Shown here piece by piece: positions 5,981 to 13,326 of a stretch of DNA of 21,039 nt (within the stretch, counting starts at the first letter, position 1; every line of letters starts with the position of its first letter). Made by a program: the position numbers and the translations under genes. Below the pieces are notes generated by a model. The model did not search any database, was not told where the DNA came from, and worked only from the letters and a program-made list of their open reading frames with translations. Source of the DNA: Patescibacteria group bacterium AH-259-L07 (GTDB lineage: Bacteria > Patescibacteriota > Patescibacteriia > UBA2591 > UBA6264); contig JALLOP010000015.1 of assembly GCA_027718005.1 (NCBI GenBank), positions 1 to 21,039 of the forward strand, given 5' to 3'.

Positions 5981-7669
5981 ATGGCAAAAAAATTGTTGGA
6001 AGACATAAAAGAAATTGAAGCAGCACGGGAAACAATGACACAGCCGAGTTTTACGACTGGTCTTTTTGCTGGCAAGCCCCAGTTTGATCTTATCATGCCG
6101 TTTCCTGAACAATCTTCTCAAGATAAGCAAATCGGTGACCAATATTGTAAAAAAGTTGAAGCATTTTTGCATGCTCATGTAGACCCTGATGAGATTGAAC
6201 GTAGTGCAAAAATTCCTGAGAATGTATTTAAAAAAGCCTTTGAGCTTGGTCTGTTTGGAATGAAAATTCCAAAACAATATGGAGGACTGGGATTTTCTCA
6301 AACAAACTACAACCGTGTCCTTGCTTTGGTCTCAAGCTGGTGTAATATATTCGGACTCACTCTTTCTGCGCACCAATCAATTGGCCTTCCAATGCCGATT
6401 TTACTTTTCGGAAATGAAGAACAAAAACAAACCTACTTACCGCGCGTTGCACAAAAAGAAATTTCTGCATTTGCGCTGACCGAACCTTCAGTCGGATCTG
6501 ATCCTGCAAGCATGGTGGCTAAAGCAGTACTTAACAAGGAAAAGACCCACTATATCGTCGACGGGCAAAAACTCTGGTGTACCAATGCTCCTATTGCGGG
6601 TGTTATTGTCCTTATGGCACGGGTACCGGCAAAAAAGGCAAAAGATGAACATGAAAAAACTATCTGGATCCCCACACCAGAAGGAGACAATGCAGATGAT
6701 AACGTTATCACGTCCTTTATTGTTGAAATGGAAACACCAGGAATTAAAATCTTGCAGCGCTGTCAATTTGAAGGAGGAAGAGGAATTGAAAACGCCTGGA
6801 TTGGATTTACCAATGTGCGTATACCAGCAGAAAATGTTATTGGACATACTGGTAAGGGGCTCAAATACGCGCTCACCATTCTCAATACTGGTCGGGTAAG
6901 TATTAATCCCATATGCTTGGGAATAACAAAACAAGCATGGCAACCAACACTTGATTGGGTAAATTTCCGCATCACCTTTAACAAATCGCTTGGCGAACAC
7001 GAAACACAAACCATGCGCATCGCACAAATGGCATCAAACCTTTTTGCCATGGATGCGGCAACATGGCTGGCTTCCCAGATGGCTGACAACAAAACAACCG
7101 ACATCAGAGTAGAAGCGGCACTTACCAAAGTATTCTGTTCTGAAACAGCGATTCAGTTTCTCGAAGCTTCCCAGATCCTCTTTGGGGGTAGAGGGTATGA
7201 AACCGCAGATTCAAAACGCGCCAGAGGAGAAATGGCATTTCCCTCAGAGCAGCTCGTTCGCGATGCAAAACTGTATCGCATTGGCGAAGGCGCAACCGAT
7301 ACCCTTATTCCGTTTATTGCGCGTGAAGTATTGGATCAGCATCTGAGGCGAGCAAAAGATCTTCTTGAAGGAAACGTCCATGGATTTACGTGGCTCTGTG
7401 AACTATTCCGTCTTGGCAATTTCTATATACCATGGTACCTTAACCAATGGATTATAAAAAATGTCGAAAGCGACCATCCTCGTGTTAGAAAACATCTCCG
7501 CTATGTTGAACGCAAAAGTCGCCACCTTGCACGAAAAGTCTTTTATGCACTGATTCGATACCGTAAAAAACTTTATGATCGACAAGCTGTCGCTGATAGA
7601 CTTACGAAGACGGGAATAGACCTTTTTATGATTGCCGCGACAACACTTTATGCCCAGTACTGTGAATAA
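5981..7669 (+). CDS. Acyl-CoA dehydrogenase, ended early by an in-frame TAA
   Basis: A flavoprotein that oxidises an acyl-CoA to the 2-enoyl-CoA. 562 residues precede the stop. Visible are the FAD/substrate motif ALTEPSVGSD (about 165-174), LWCTNAPIAGVIVLMARV, the FEGGRGIENAWIGFTNVRIP beta segment, RVSINPICLGI, LFGGRGYE and RIGEGATDTL, where the Glu is the likely catalytic base. A helical domain after about residue 450 resembles the C-terminal extension of very-long-chain/ACAD9-type enzymes. The same frame continues beyond the TAA at 7667 for 72 sense codons of plausible family sequence (see 7670-7888), so the product lacks the end of its C-terminal domain. It converges with the mutase-chaperone operon, which suggests a shared acyl-CoA pathway. 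The substrate cannot be read from the sequence. Confidence 0.9.
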   Translation: MAKKLLEDIKEIEAARETMTQPSFTTGLFAGKPQFDLIMPFPEQSSQDKQIGDQYCKKVEAFLHAHVDPDEIERSAKIPENVFKKAFELGLFGMKIPKQYGGLGFSQTNYNRVLALVSSWCNIFGLTLSAHQSIGLPMPILLFGNEEQKQTYLPRVAQKEISAFALTEPSVGSDPASMVAKAVLNKEKTHYIVDGQKLWCTNAPIAGVIVLMARVPAKKAKDEHEKTIWIPTPEGDNADDNVITSFIVEMETPGIKILQRCQFEGGRGIENAWIGFTNVRIPAENVIGHTGKGLKYALTILNTGRVSINPICLGITKQAWQPTLDWVNFRITFNKSLGEHETQTMRIAQMASNLFAMDAATWLASQMADNKTTDIRVEAALTKVFCSETAIQFLEASQILFGGRGYETADSKRARGEMAFPSEQLVRDAKLYRIGEGATDTLIPFIAREVLDQHLRRAKDLLEGNVHGFTWLCELFRLGNFYIPWYLNQWIIKNVESDHPRVRKHLRYVERKSRHLARKVFYALIRYRKKLYDRQAVADRLTKTGIDLFMIAATTLYAQYCE

Positions 7670-7888
7670 AAGCATGGGAGAAAAGAAGCATGGGATCTTG
7701 CGGATCAATTCCTGCGCGATGCAAAAAAACGAATCAAGGGAAGAGGGAGTATGGATGGTACCATATTTAACGATGATAAGAAAACATGTGCCGTCGGCAG
7801 AAAAGCACTCGAAGGCCGTTACCATTGGCTTAGAGATGGATCACTTTCACGAGACTATGGTCCCTTGCGCTATCCTGAATATCCTTAA
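7670..7888 (+). pseudogene. In-frame C-terminal remainder of the acyl-CoA dehydrogenase
   Basis: Directly after the TAA at 7667-7669 and in the same frame come 72 codons (beginning KHGRKEAWDLADQFL, then DAKKRIKGRG, ALEGRYHWLRDGS, GPLRYPEYP) and a second TAA at 7886-7888, five bases before the terminator stem. The helix pattern fits the last part of long acyl-CoA dehydrogenases. One base change in the internal TAA would restore a 635-residue protein. Either the gene has a nonsense mutation or the base is a sequencing or assembly error. Confidence 0.75.
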
Positions 7889-7892
7889 CAAG

Positions 7893-7919
7893 AAAAAGTC
7901 CCCTTTAAAGGGACTTTTT
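7893..7919. terminator. Bidirectional terminator between acyl-CoA dehydrogenase and meaB
   Basis: AAAAAGTCCC and GGGACTTTTT, 10-bp stem with a seven-base loop, giving a T run on both strands between convergent genes. Confidence 0.85.
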
Positions 7920-7957
7920 ATGTTTGTCACATAGAAGAATTTTGATATCTTTTTTAT

Positions 7958-8710
7958 CTACGGGGTTTGTATAAAATCACGGTGAACATACAATCCTTCT
8001 CGCGCCAGTTTTCCAACACCCTCACCAGTCTCTGCATTCACCCGAAACATAGGAACACGCCAGCCGTCTTTCGGTGGAAGCGTTTGCGCAAAGCTTTGTA
8101 AAAGCGCAAAAAAGCGTTCATCTTCCTGTGATCCTGCTCGGACATTCACAACCAGGATATCAGCATGACGATGGTGACCTGCTTTCAATAGATTAATTGC
8201 ATCTGATCTGGTATCAGGAAGCACCACAAACGTATCTACATATCGCTTCACGCCGGTATCTGCCTGACCAGCGCCTGCAGTTTCAACAAGCACCACATCT
8301 GCAAAATGAGAGGCGAGCTCGATAACTTGTGATAGGTATTGCGTTACTGCAGCAGACGCACCTCGCGATCCAAAACTGCGCAAGAAAACACCTTTATCAC
8401 TATAGTGATCTCGCATACGAATCGTATCACCCAATAGGGCACCACCAGATTCTTCCTCAGTAGGGTCAATCGCAAGTACGATCACGGTTAAGTCATCGTC
8501 ACGCAACTCGTGGATTATCTTATCAATCAAGGTACTTTTTCCTGCAGCTGTAGAGCCAGTCACCGCAATAGTATGCGCTTTTGTATCGGGAATATCTGAA
8601 TCAAGAAGCACCTGCGCTAACACTTCAGGATTCTCATGTACGGTTGAGATAAAATGTGCTAGTTTCTGAGGATTCAAAATTGTGGTACTGACATTATTGC
8701 TCGTTTTCAT
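7958..8710 (-). CDS. MeaB/ArgK-like P-loop chaperone of the acyl-CoA mutase
   Basis: MeaB-type G3E GTPases load and protect the B12 cofactor of acyl-CoA mutases. 250 residues, shorter than the usual ~330. Walker A is G52-STAAG-KST, followed by AIDPTEEESGGALLGDTIRM (family AVDPSSPFSGGALLGDRIRM), a switch region RGASAAV, and VVLVETAGAGQAD (family VETVGVGQSE). The guanine-specificity motif NKxD expected after ADILVV is instead N189-VRA, and the segment before it (RSDAINLLKAG) departs from GDELQGIKAG. It overlaps the mutase gene by 17 bases and has its own AAGGAGG inside that gene. The chaperone role is well supported by context; nucleotide preference is open. Confidence 0.88.
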   Translation of the reverse strand: MKTSNNVSTTILNPQKLAHFISTVHENPEVLAQVLLDSDIPDTKAHTIAVTGSTAAGKSTLIDKIIHELRDDDLTVIVLAIDPTEEESGGALLGDTIRMRDHYSDKGVFLRSFGSRGASAAVTQYLSQVIELASHFADVVLVETAGAGQADTGVKRYVDTFVVLPDTRSDAINLLKAGHHRHADILVVNVRAGSQEDERFFALLQSFAQTLPPKDGWRVPMFRVNAETGEGVGKLAREGLYVHRDFIQTP

Positions 8711-10721
8711 GACGTTGTGCCTCCTTACAAAGAAATTGTGCTATTGCTTCAAATGATGTGCCAACCGGAGCAAAATATGCGACTCCGAATTTATGGAGTT
8801 CTTCTAATTCGCGGGATCGTATCACCCCTCCACCAATGATACGTATATCGTCCTTTCCGAACGTATGAAGATGCTCATGTAAACGTTGGAAAAATACAAC
8901 TGGTGAACCAATATGTGTTGAAATCGCTACCACATCAACATCTTCTTCCATTGCACGCTTCGCAATCTCTTTCATAGAACAGTGAAGTCCAGGATAAATC
9001 ACTTCTGCACCAAGATCCTTATAAAATTCAGCAAGGGTATGGATAATGCGGTCATGGCCATCAAGGCCGCCCTTAGCAATTAAAATTCGTAACGGGTACA
9101 CTAACTGATACCGTCGCACTGCCGCTTCCATTGCAGCTGCGTGCGGTGGTGCGACAAACATTTCACGCTCCTTATACTCACCCCATACGTCTTTGAGTGC
9201 ATCACAAATTTCTCCCAGCGTCGCATACACTGATACTGCTTGAATCAAAGACGGCATCATATTAGCGCCACGCTCAGCAGCGCTGCGTATTTCATCAAGC
9301 ACTTCACTTACCCGTTGGCTATCTCGAGACTGCTTTATATTCTTGAGACGCGTAATCTGCCGCTTTTCAAATCCTCTCCGCGCTTCAAGCTCTTCTGCAA
9401 CGCCTACCGGCTCTTCAACTTCTCCTTGACTTGACATGTTGACACCAACAATCAAAACCTCGCCTGCTTCGACTGCTTGCTCATATCTCGAAGCTGAAAA
9501 ACGAATCATGCCCTGTGGATCTCCTTGCTTCGCAGCTTCAATCATACCGCCCATATCTTCAATTCGATCAATCTCATCTTCTGCCTCTTGTTCAATCTCA
9601 TTGGTGGTCTGCTCAATTAAGTAGGATCCACCGAACGGATCAGGAAACTCACAAATACCTGTTTCCTCTTGAATAATCTGCTGGGTACGGATTGCAAGCT
9701 TTACTGCCTCTTCGGTGGGGGTACACAAAACCTCGTCATAGGAATTGGTATGAACACTCTGTGCTCCCCCAAACATACCAGCTAATGCCTGAATGGTCAC
9801 CCGGATAAGATTGTTCAGCGGCTCATGGCGCGTGAGGGTACAGCCAGCAGTTTGAACGTGCATCCGGCACCATTGCGAGCGTGGATTGGTTGATCCAAAG
9901 CGGTCATGCATAATCCGTGCCCACAATCGTCGCGCTGCACGAAGCTTAGCAATCTCTTCTAAAAAGTTATTGTGAATATCAAAGAAGAACGAGAGCTGCG
10001 GCGCAAACGCATCAACTGAGAGTCCTCGTTCGAGCGACTTTCTTACATACTCAATACCAGAACTCAAGGTATAGGCAACCTCTTGTATTGCCGTCGCGCC
10101 TGCTTCTCTGATATGGTATCCACTAATTGAAACTGGGTGCCACTTGGGCACATGACGGGCAGCGTATTCGATCGTATCAACAACAAGCCCTACTCCGTAT
10201 TCTTCAGGAAACAGCCACTCTTTCTGCGCAATATACTCTTTCAAAATATCGTTCTGAATAGTACCTCCCAGGCGCTCAAACGGAATCCCTTGTTTCTGCG
10301 CCATTGCAAGATACATTGCCCAAATCACTGCAGCAGGGGCATTAATGGTCATGGAAACCGTAACCTCATCAACAGGAATGTTCGCGAAGAGCTCCTCCAT
10401 ATCAGCTAAGGTATCAATGGCAACACCATCCCAACCAACCTGTCCCTCGCACAAGGGATCGTCAGAATCACGTCCCATAAGCGTCGGGAGATCAAATGCC
10501 GTTGAGAGTCCAGTGCCGCCTTGTTGCAAGATAAGCAAAAATCGCTCATTCGTATCAGGTGCGAGGCCGTGTCCAGCAAACTCACGAATCGTTGGCTTAC
10601 GCTTTCGGTACATCTGAGGGTACAAACCTCTGGTGAAGGGATACGTCCCTGGATCGCCAATGTCTCCTCTATACTGAATCTTGCCTTCATTCTGACGGTA
10701 AAATCCTTTGTTTTTCGGCAT
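8694..10721 (-). CDS. B12-dependent acyl-CoA mutase, isobutyryl-CoA mutase-like active site
   Basis: An adenosylcobalamin-dependent carbon-skeleton mutase. The 675-residue chain has the TIM-barrel catalytic domain (TIREFAGHGLA, GLSTAFDLPT, LGGTIQNDILKE, SISGYHIREAGAT, PDPFGGSY) fused to a C-terminal B12 domain with GLDGHDR (about 550-556), VVAISTHIGS and IIGGGVI. It aligns with Propionibacterium MutB over the first 200 residues with a constant offset of 41: the catalytic His244 is present (H203) and so is Gln197 (Q156), but Tyr89 is Phe (F48) and Arg207 is Gln (Q166). That pair is the known signature of isobutyryl-CoA mutase, so the substrate is more likely isobutyryl/n-butyryl-CoA than methylmalonyl-CoA. 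ATG at 10721 follows GGAGGT. First gene of a two-gene operon with the MeaB-like chaperone. Confidence 0.93.
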   Translation of the reverse strand: MPKNKGFYRQNEGKIQYRGDIGDPGTYPFTRGLYPQMYRKRKPTIREFAGHGLAPDTNERFLLILQQGGTGLSTAFDLPTLMGRDSDDPLCEGQVGWDGVAIDTLADMEELFANIPVDEVTVSMTINAPAAVIWAMYLAMAQKQGIPFERLGGTIQNDILKEYIAQKEWLFPEEYGVGLVVDTIEYAARHVPKWHPVSISGYHIREAGATAIQEVAYTLSSGIEYVRKSLERGLSVDAFAPQLSFFFDIHNNFLEEIAKLRAARRLWARIMHDRFGSTNPRSQWCRMHVQTAGCTLTRHEPLNNLIRVTIQALAGMFGGAQSVHTNSYDEVLCTPTEEAVKLAIRTQQIIQEETGICEFPDPFGGSYLIEQTTNEIEQEAEDEIDRIEDMGGMIEAAKQGDPQGMIRFSASRYEQAVEAGEVLIVGVNMSSQGEVEEPVGVAEELEARRGFEKRQITRLKNIKQSRDSQRVSEVLDEIRSAAERGANMMPSLIQAVSVYATLGEICDALKDVWGEYKEREMFVAPPHAAAMEAAVRRYQLVYPLRILIAKGGLDGHDRIIHTLAEFYKDLGAEVIYPGLHCSMKEIAKRAMEEDVDVVAISTHIGSPVVFFQRLHEHLHTFGKDDIRIIGGGVIRSRELEELHKFGVAYFAPVGTSFEAIAQFLCKEAQRHENEQ

Positions 10722-10764
10722 TACTATTACCTCCATTTTTAAGGTACAAAACAAATACCTTTAT

Positions 10765-10792
10765 ACTATACTGTATTTAGATAAAAATGCAA
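10765..10792 (-). promoter_or_regulatory. Promoter of the mutase-chaperone operon
   Basis: Minus strand TTGCAT (10787-10792), 16-bp spacer, TATAGT (10765-10770), about 45 bases before the ATG at 10721. Confidence 0.7.
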
Positions 10793-10911
10793 GGGCTTAT
10801 ACAAGATGAGTAGATAGAGAGAGAATGTTTGAAAACTCTATTGTCAATAAAAATGGACGATCGTACTAAAATATAGACAATGGAAATAAAAAAAGAGGCA
10901 GACAAAATAAA

Positions 10912-10934
10912 AGCTTGGGTGGATTATCCAAGCT
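10912..10934 (-). terminator. Terminator of paralogue A, repeated copy 1
   Basis: AGCTTGG and CCAAGCT arms followed on the minus strand by TTTTATTTT. The 31 bases 10909-10939 are identical to 13284-13314 after paralogue B. Confidence 0.75.
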
Positions 10935-10968
10935 CTTAAAAAATTATTCTTCTCTATTATTATACCGT

Positions 10969-11367
10969 TTATGCATCACCTTGTGAAGAAGAAGATGAAA
11001 GAAACATCAATTTCGTTTGCATCTCTGCGGCCAGTTCATCCATTTTTGGCTCAACTGCTTTTACTATTTCATTTTCTGCTTCTTGAAGCCGTTTGTAAAG
11101 CGGATCTGAATACATTGCAATCAGCTTCTCAATCCCAACTTTAGTAAAGCGTTCATCTACTATTTTTTCAAAACCTGATTTTAGTATTTTTATCGTTTCT
11201 TCTATAAACTCCTCGATCATCACTCTAATCATTTCTTGATTAAAACTAGATGATCTCCTCCTCATCACATCTTCCATAAACAGCCCTTGTGCTTCTTTAA
11301 TCATTTTCTCAAGCCCCACCATTTTAAATAGTTTGCATATTTTTTCTTTCTTAGTTTGTGCAGCCAT
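10969..11367 (-). CDS. DUF2059-like helical protein, paralogue A
   Basis: 132 residues, all helical and highly charged, without a signal peptide. The order of a short N-terminal helix (KKEKICKLFKMVGLEKMI) and a C-terminal block RFTKVGIEKLIAMYSDPLYKRL resembles the DUF2059 pattern of an Fxxx(E)L...FY.sP.G.K motif; this is a weak match, and the role is unknown. It is paralogous to the gene at 13327-13728 (clear identity in KKEKIxKLFK, IEEFxEE, DPxxxRL, AE, KxDEL). ATG at 11367 follows AAGGAGG. Promoter and terminator are identical to those of the paralogue. Confidence 0.7.
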   Translation of the reverse strand: MAAQTKKEKICKLFKMVGLEKMIKEAQGLFMEDVMRRRSSSFNQEMIRVMIEEFIEETIKILKSGFEKIVDERFTKVGIEKLIAMYSDPLYKRLQEAENEIVKAVEPKMDELAAEMQTKLMFLSSSSSQGDA

Positions 11368-11440
11368 CACGCCTCCTTTTTTATGAGTGAAACGAACTAC
11401 ATATAAACTATATCATATAACATTTATATTGTAAATGAAA
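11368..11440. repeat. Promoter/leader repeat, copy 1
   Basis: These 73 bases are identical to 13729-13801 upstream of paralogue B. They contain the promoter and the Shine-Dalgarno. Weaker similarity extends about 15 bases further, to the TGTGGA sequence. Confidence 0.9.
11407..11435 (-). promoter_or_regulatory. Promoter of paralogue A
   Basis: Minus strand TTTACA (11430-11435), 17-bp spacer containing ATATAAATGTTATAT, a near-palindrome, then TATAGT (11407-11412). Confidence 0.75.
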
Positions 11441-11524
11441 AAGGCTGTGGAAAACTGCCGAAGATAATCTTTCAATATCCTCTTCTGCCTCTGGGACAAA
11501 TTTAATAATACAGTCCTCTGACAT
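11408..11524 (-). pseudogene. Truncated ParE/RelE-like toxin
   Basis: A short frame begins with ATG at 11524, three bases after the antitoxin-like gene stops. Its first ~22 residues (CIIKFVPEAEEDIERLSS) match the N-terminal strand and helix of ParE/RelE toxins (typically xxFSPEAEEDLEKL). Similarity then ends where the promoter repeat of paralogue A begins, and the frame stops at 11408 inside that repeat. The catalytic C-terminal part is missing, so the toxin should be dead. It appears to have been cut when the flanking repeat was joined to it. Confidence 0.6.
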
Positions 11525-11527
11525 ATA

Positions 11528-11728
11528 TTATGCATATCTCTTCTTAATGTCATCTAAAGAGGTAATCTTTTTAGGGGTTCTTTTAGAATATTTTTCTAAT
11601 CTTTGAACAATACTTTTTCTTAGCTTCATGCCATAATCAGTGTCAGTTAATATATCTTGGATAGATTCAATAATCGTTCGGCGAATAAAATTTTTTATTT
11701 CTTTTTCTTTCATTGATATAGTGGCCAT
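11528..11728 (-). CDS. Small antitoxin-like protein, 66 aa
   Basis: A charged helical protein (EKEIKNFIRRTIIESIQDILTD) ending in ITSLDDIKKRYA, a pattern like the toxin-binding tail of small ParD/Phd-type antitoxins. The family is not firmly recognised. The antitoxin call rests mainly on context: it lies three bases upstream of a ParE-like fragment, and its near-consensus promoter is embraced by an inverted repeat. With its toxin truncated it would be an orphan antitoxin. ATG at 11728 is taken; ATG at 11713 is also possible. Confidence 0.6.
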   Translation of the reverse strand: MATISMKEKEIKNFIRRTIIESIQDILTDTDYGMKLRKSIVQRLEKYSKRTPKKITSLDDIKKRYA

Positions 11729-11756
11729 ATAATTAATTTATTTATTATGAGTTAAT

Positions 11757-11796
11757 ACTATTTTTACTATTATACAATCTGTAAAAATAGTGTCAA
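11757..11796 (-). promoter_or_regulatory. Antitoxin promoter with operator dyad around the -10
   Basis: Minus strand TTGACA (11791-11796), 16-bp spacer, TATAAT (11769-11774). The perfect 11-bp arms ACTATTTTTAC (11757-11767) and GTAAAAATAGT (11781-11791) bracket the -10, the classic geometry for autorepression. Confidence 0.7.
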
Positions 11797-11914
11797 TACT
11801 AAGACTTGTCCAATGCAAGATGAGCCCCAAATAGACCCCGCTTTCCAACGCAAAATGAGCCCCAAATGTAGGAACTCACCTTGCGTTTACGTGTGAGTTG
11901 TGGATAATTGATAC

Positions 11915-13207
11915 ATGACTATCATTATGAACGACTCACACATCGTGAGCATTACACAAATGAGAGAGTTTGTAAAGGGCTCTCAAGACATAACGTTTAA
12001 AGCTATCTCACGCAAACAAACATATCAATGGATTGACACCATTGTGACCCGATTTAGATACGTTACCTTGCGCAAGAAAGATAAGACTGCCATAAAAGAT
12101 TATCTCATGAAAATGACGGGCTACTCAGATGCACAGATCACGCGGCTCATCGCTCGAAAAAAGAAATGCGGACGTATTGTGGCAGACTCAACCGGACGCC
12201 ATAAGTTTCCGAGAAAATATACTGCCAAAGATATTGCTCTCTTAATTGAAACCGATACGGTCCATGATTGCATTGCTGGTCCCGCAACCAAGAAAATAGT
12301 GGAGCGAGAATATATGGTCTATGGGAAGAAAGCATATCACCGGTTAAAAAATATTTCGGTATCGCATATCTACAACCTCAGAAAAACACGACAGTACCGT
12401 TCGCAGACCATGATATTTAAAAAGACCAAAGCAGTTAAGGCGCCTGACATCGGCGTACAGCAAAAGCCGCAAACCTATGGCAAACCAGGATATTTAAGGG
12501 TAGATACGGTTCACCAAGGCGATTGTGGCAAGAAAAAGGGGGTCTATCACATCAATATGGTAGATGAAGTAACCCAATGGGAAGTCATGGGTGCGGTAGA
12601 AACGATCTCTGAACGGTATTTAGAGCCACTTTTAAGGGCGCTGATTAAGCAATACCCGTTTATCATCTTTGGGTTTCACTCTGATAATGGCTCTGAGTAT
12701 ATCAACCGTATCGTTGCCAACCTCTTAAACAAGCTCTTGATTAAACAAACCAAGTCACGAACCCGACACTGCAATGACAATGCCTTAGTTGAGGGAAGGA
12801 ATGGCAGCAGAGTGCGCAAACACATGGCCCATGCATACATTCCCCAGGTTGCCGCGCCTCAGATTAACCGGTTTTATCAAACGTATTTTAATGTTTATCT
12901 CAACTATCATCGTCCCTGTGGGTATGCCACCACGATCACGGACAAGCGTGGTAAACAAACAAAAATCTATCCGTATTCGCAGTACCAAACGCCGTATGAG
13001 CGATTTAAATCGCTCAAATACGCTGACAAGTATTTAAAACGCGGCATGACGTTTGCAAAGCTTGATGTCATTGCCTCTACGCACAGCGACAACGAGTTTG
13101 CAAAGATCATGCAAAAAGCAAAGGCCGAATTATTCTTAAACTTTAACCATAAACTTCAATTACCCACCTCTTACGCAATCCCTATTTCAGGCTCATATGA
13201 TGATTAG
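11915..13207 (+). CDS. DDE-type integrase/transposase
   Basis: 430 residues with an N-terminal helix-turn-helix-like region (DAQITRLIARKKKCG; SVSHIYNLRKT) and an rve-type integrase core. The catalytic triad is visible as D197 (LRVDTVH), D257 (FHSDNGSEY) and E293 (ALVEGRNGS), with the DX35E spacing. It ends with a basic C-terminal domain containing the YLNYHRPCGYAT segment typical of these enzymes. It appears intact. No istB-like or second transposition gene accompanies it. The family within the IS481/IS3/IS21-like group is not assigned. It lies on the plus strand between minus-strand genes. Confidence 0.88.
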   Translation: MTIIMNDSHIVSITQMREFVKGSQDITFKAISRKQTYQWIDTIVTRFRYVTLRKKDKTAIKDYLMKMTGYSDAQITRLIARKKKCGRIVADSTGRHKFPRKYTAKDIALLIETDTVHDCIAGPATKKIVEREYMVYGKKAYHRLKNISVSHIYNLRKTRQYRSQTMIFKKTKAVKAPDIGVQQKPQTYGKPGYLRVDTVHQGDCGKKKGVYHINMVDEVTQWEVMGAVETISERYLEPLLRALIKQYPFIIFGFHSDNGSEYINRIVANLLNKLLIKQTKSRTRHCNDNALVEGRNGSRVRKHMAHAYIPQVAAPQINRFYQTYFNVYLNYHRPCGYATTITDKRGKQTKIYPYSQYQTPYERFKSLKYADKYLKRGMTFAKLDVIASTHSDNEFAKIMQKAKAELFLNFNHKLQLPTSYAIPISGSYDD

Positions 13208-13218
13208 AAAATACTTAC

Positions 13219-13263
13219 TATGTTCATGGACTTGAACATACCAATTTAGCATACCAATTTAGC
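13219..13263. repeat. Hairpin and tandem repeat at the right flank of the transposase gene
   Basis: TATGTTCA-tggact-TGAACATA (13219-13240), then ATACCAATTTAGC twice in tandem (13238-13250, 13251-13263). Possibly part of the right transposon end. Confidence 0.65.
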
Positions 13264-13286
13264 ATGATACATAAGAAAAATCAAAA

Positions 13287-13309
13287 AGCTTGGGTGGATT
13301 ATCCAAGCT
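13287..13309 (-). terminator. Terminator of paralogue B, repeated copy 2
   Basis: The same AGCTTGG/CCAAGCT hairpin as at 10912-10934, followed by a T-rich tract on the minus strand. Confidence 0.75.
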
Positions 13310-13326
13310 CTTAATTGATCTGGCCT

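Larger units (their letters stand above)
11810..13263 (+). mobile_element. DDE-transposase insertion element (approximate limits)
   Basis: The left side carries two 23-bp direct repeats (11810-11832 and 11845-11867, two mismatches, core ATGAGCCCCAAAT, period 35 bp), which look like transposase-binding end sites. The right side has a hairpin and a 13-bp tandem repeat but no inverted copy of the left repeats, so the right end is uncertain or lost. No target-site duplication could be confirmed. It separates the two paralogues. Confidence 0.6.

Noticed and set aside
6488..7128. Long minus-strand open frames inside the acyl-CoA dehydrogenase gene
   Set aside because: Their translations show no family features, whereas the plus strand has all dehydrogenase motifs; they are shadows.
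7667..7669. TAA recoded as a sense codon in the acyl-CoA dehydrogenase
   Set aside because: TAA ends many other genes here (xseA, xseB, histidine phosphatase), so a genome-wide recoding is excluded.
10880..10939. Plus-strand mini-ORFs ending KAWVDYPSS at 10880-10939 and 13264-13314
   Set aside because: The shared ending is simply the duplicated terminator hairpin read in one frame; the upstream parts differ and lack Shine-Dalgarno sequences.
11899..11907. Perfect DnaA-box matches TGTGGATAA at 11899-11907 and 13807-13815
   Set aside because: Only two isolated copies about 1.9 kb apart, with no cluster, no dnaA/dnaN genes and no AT-rich unwinding region with further boxes, so not an origin.
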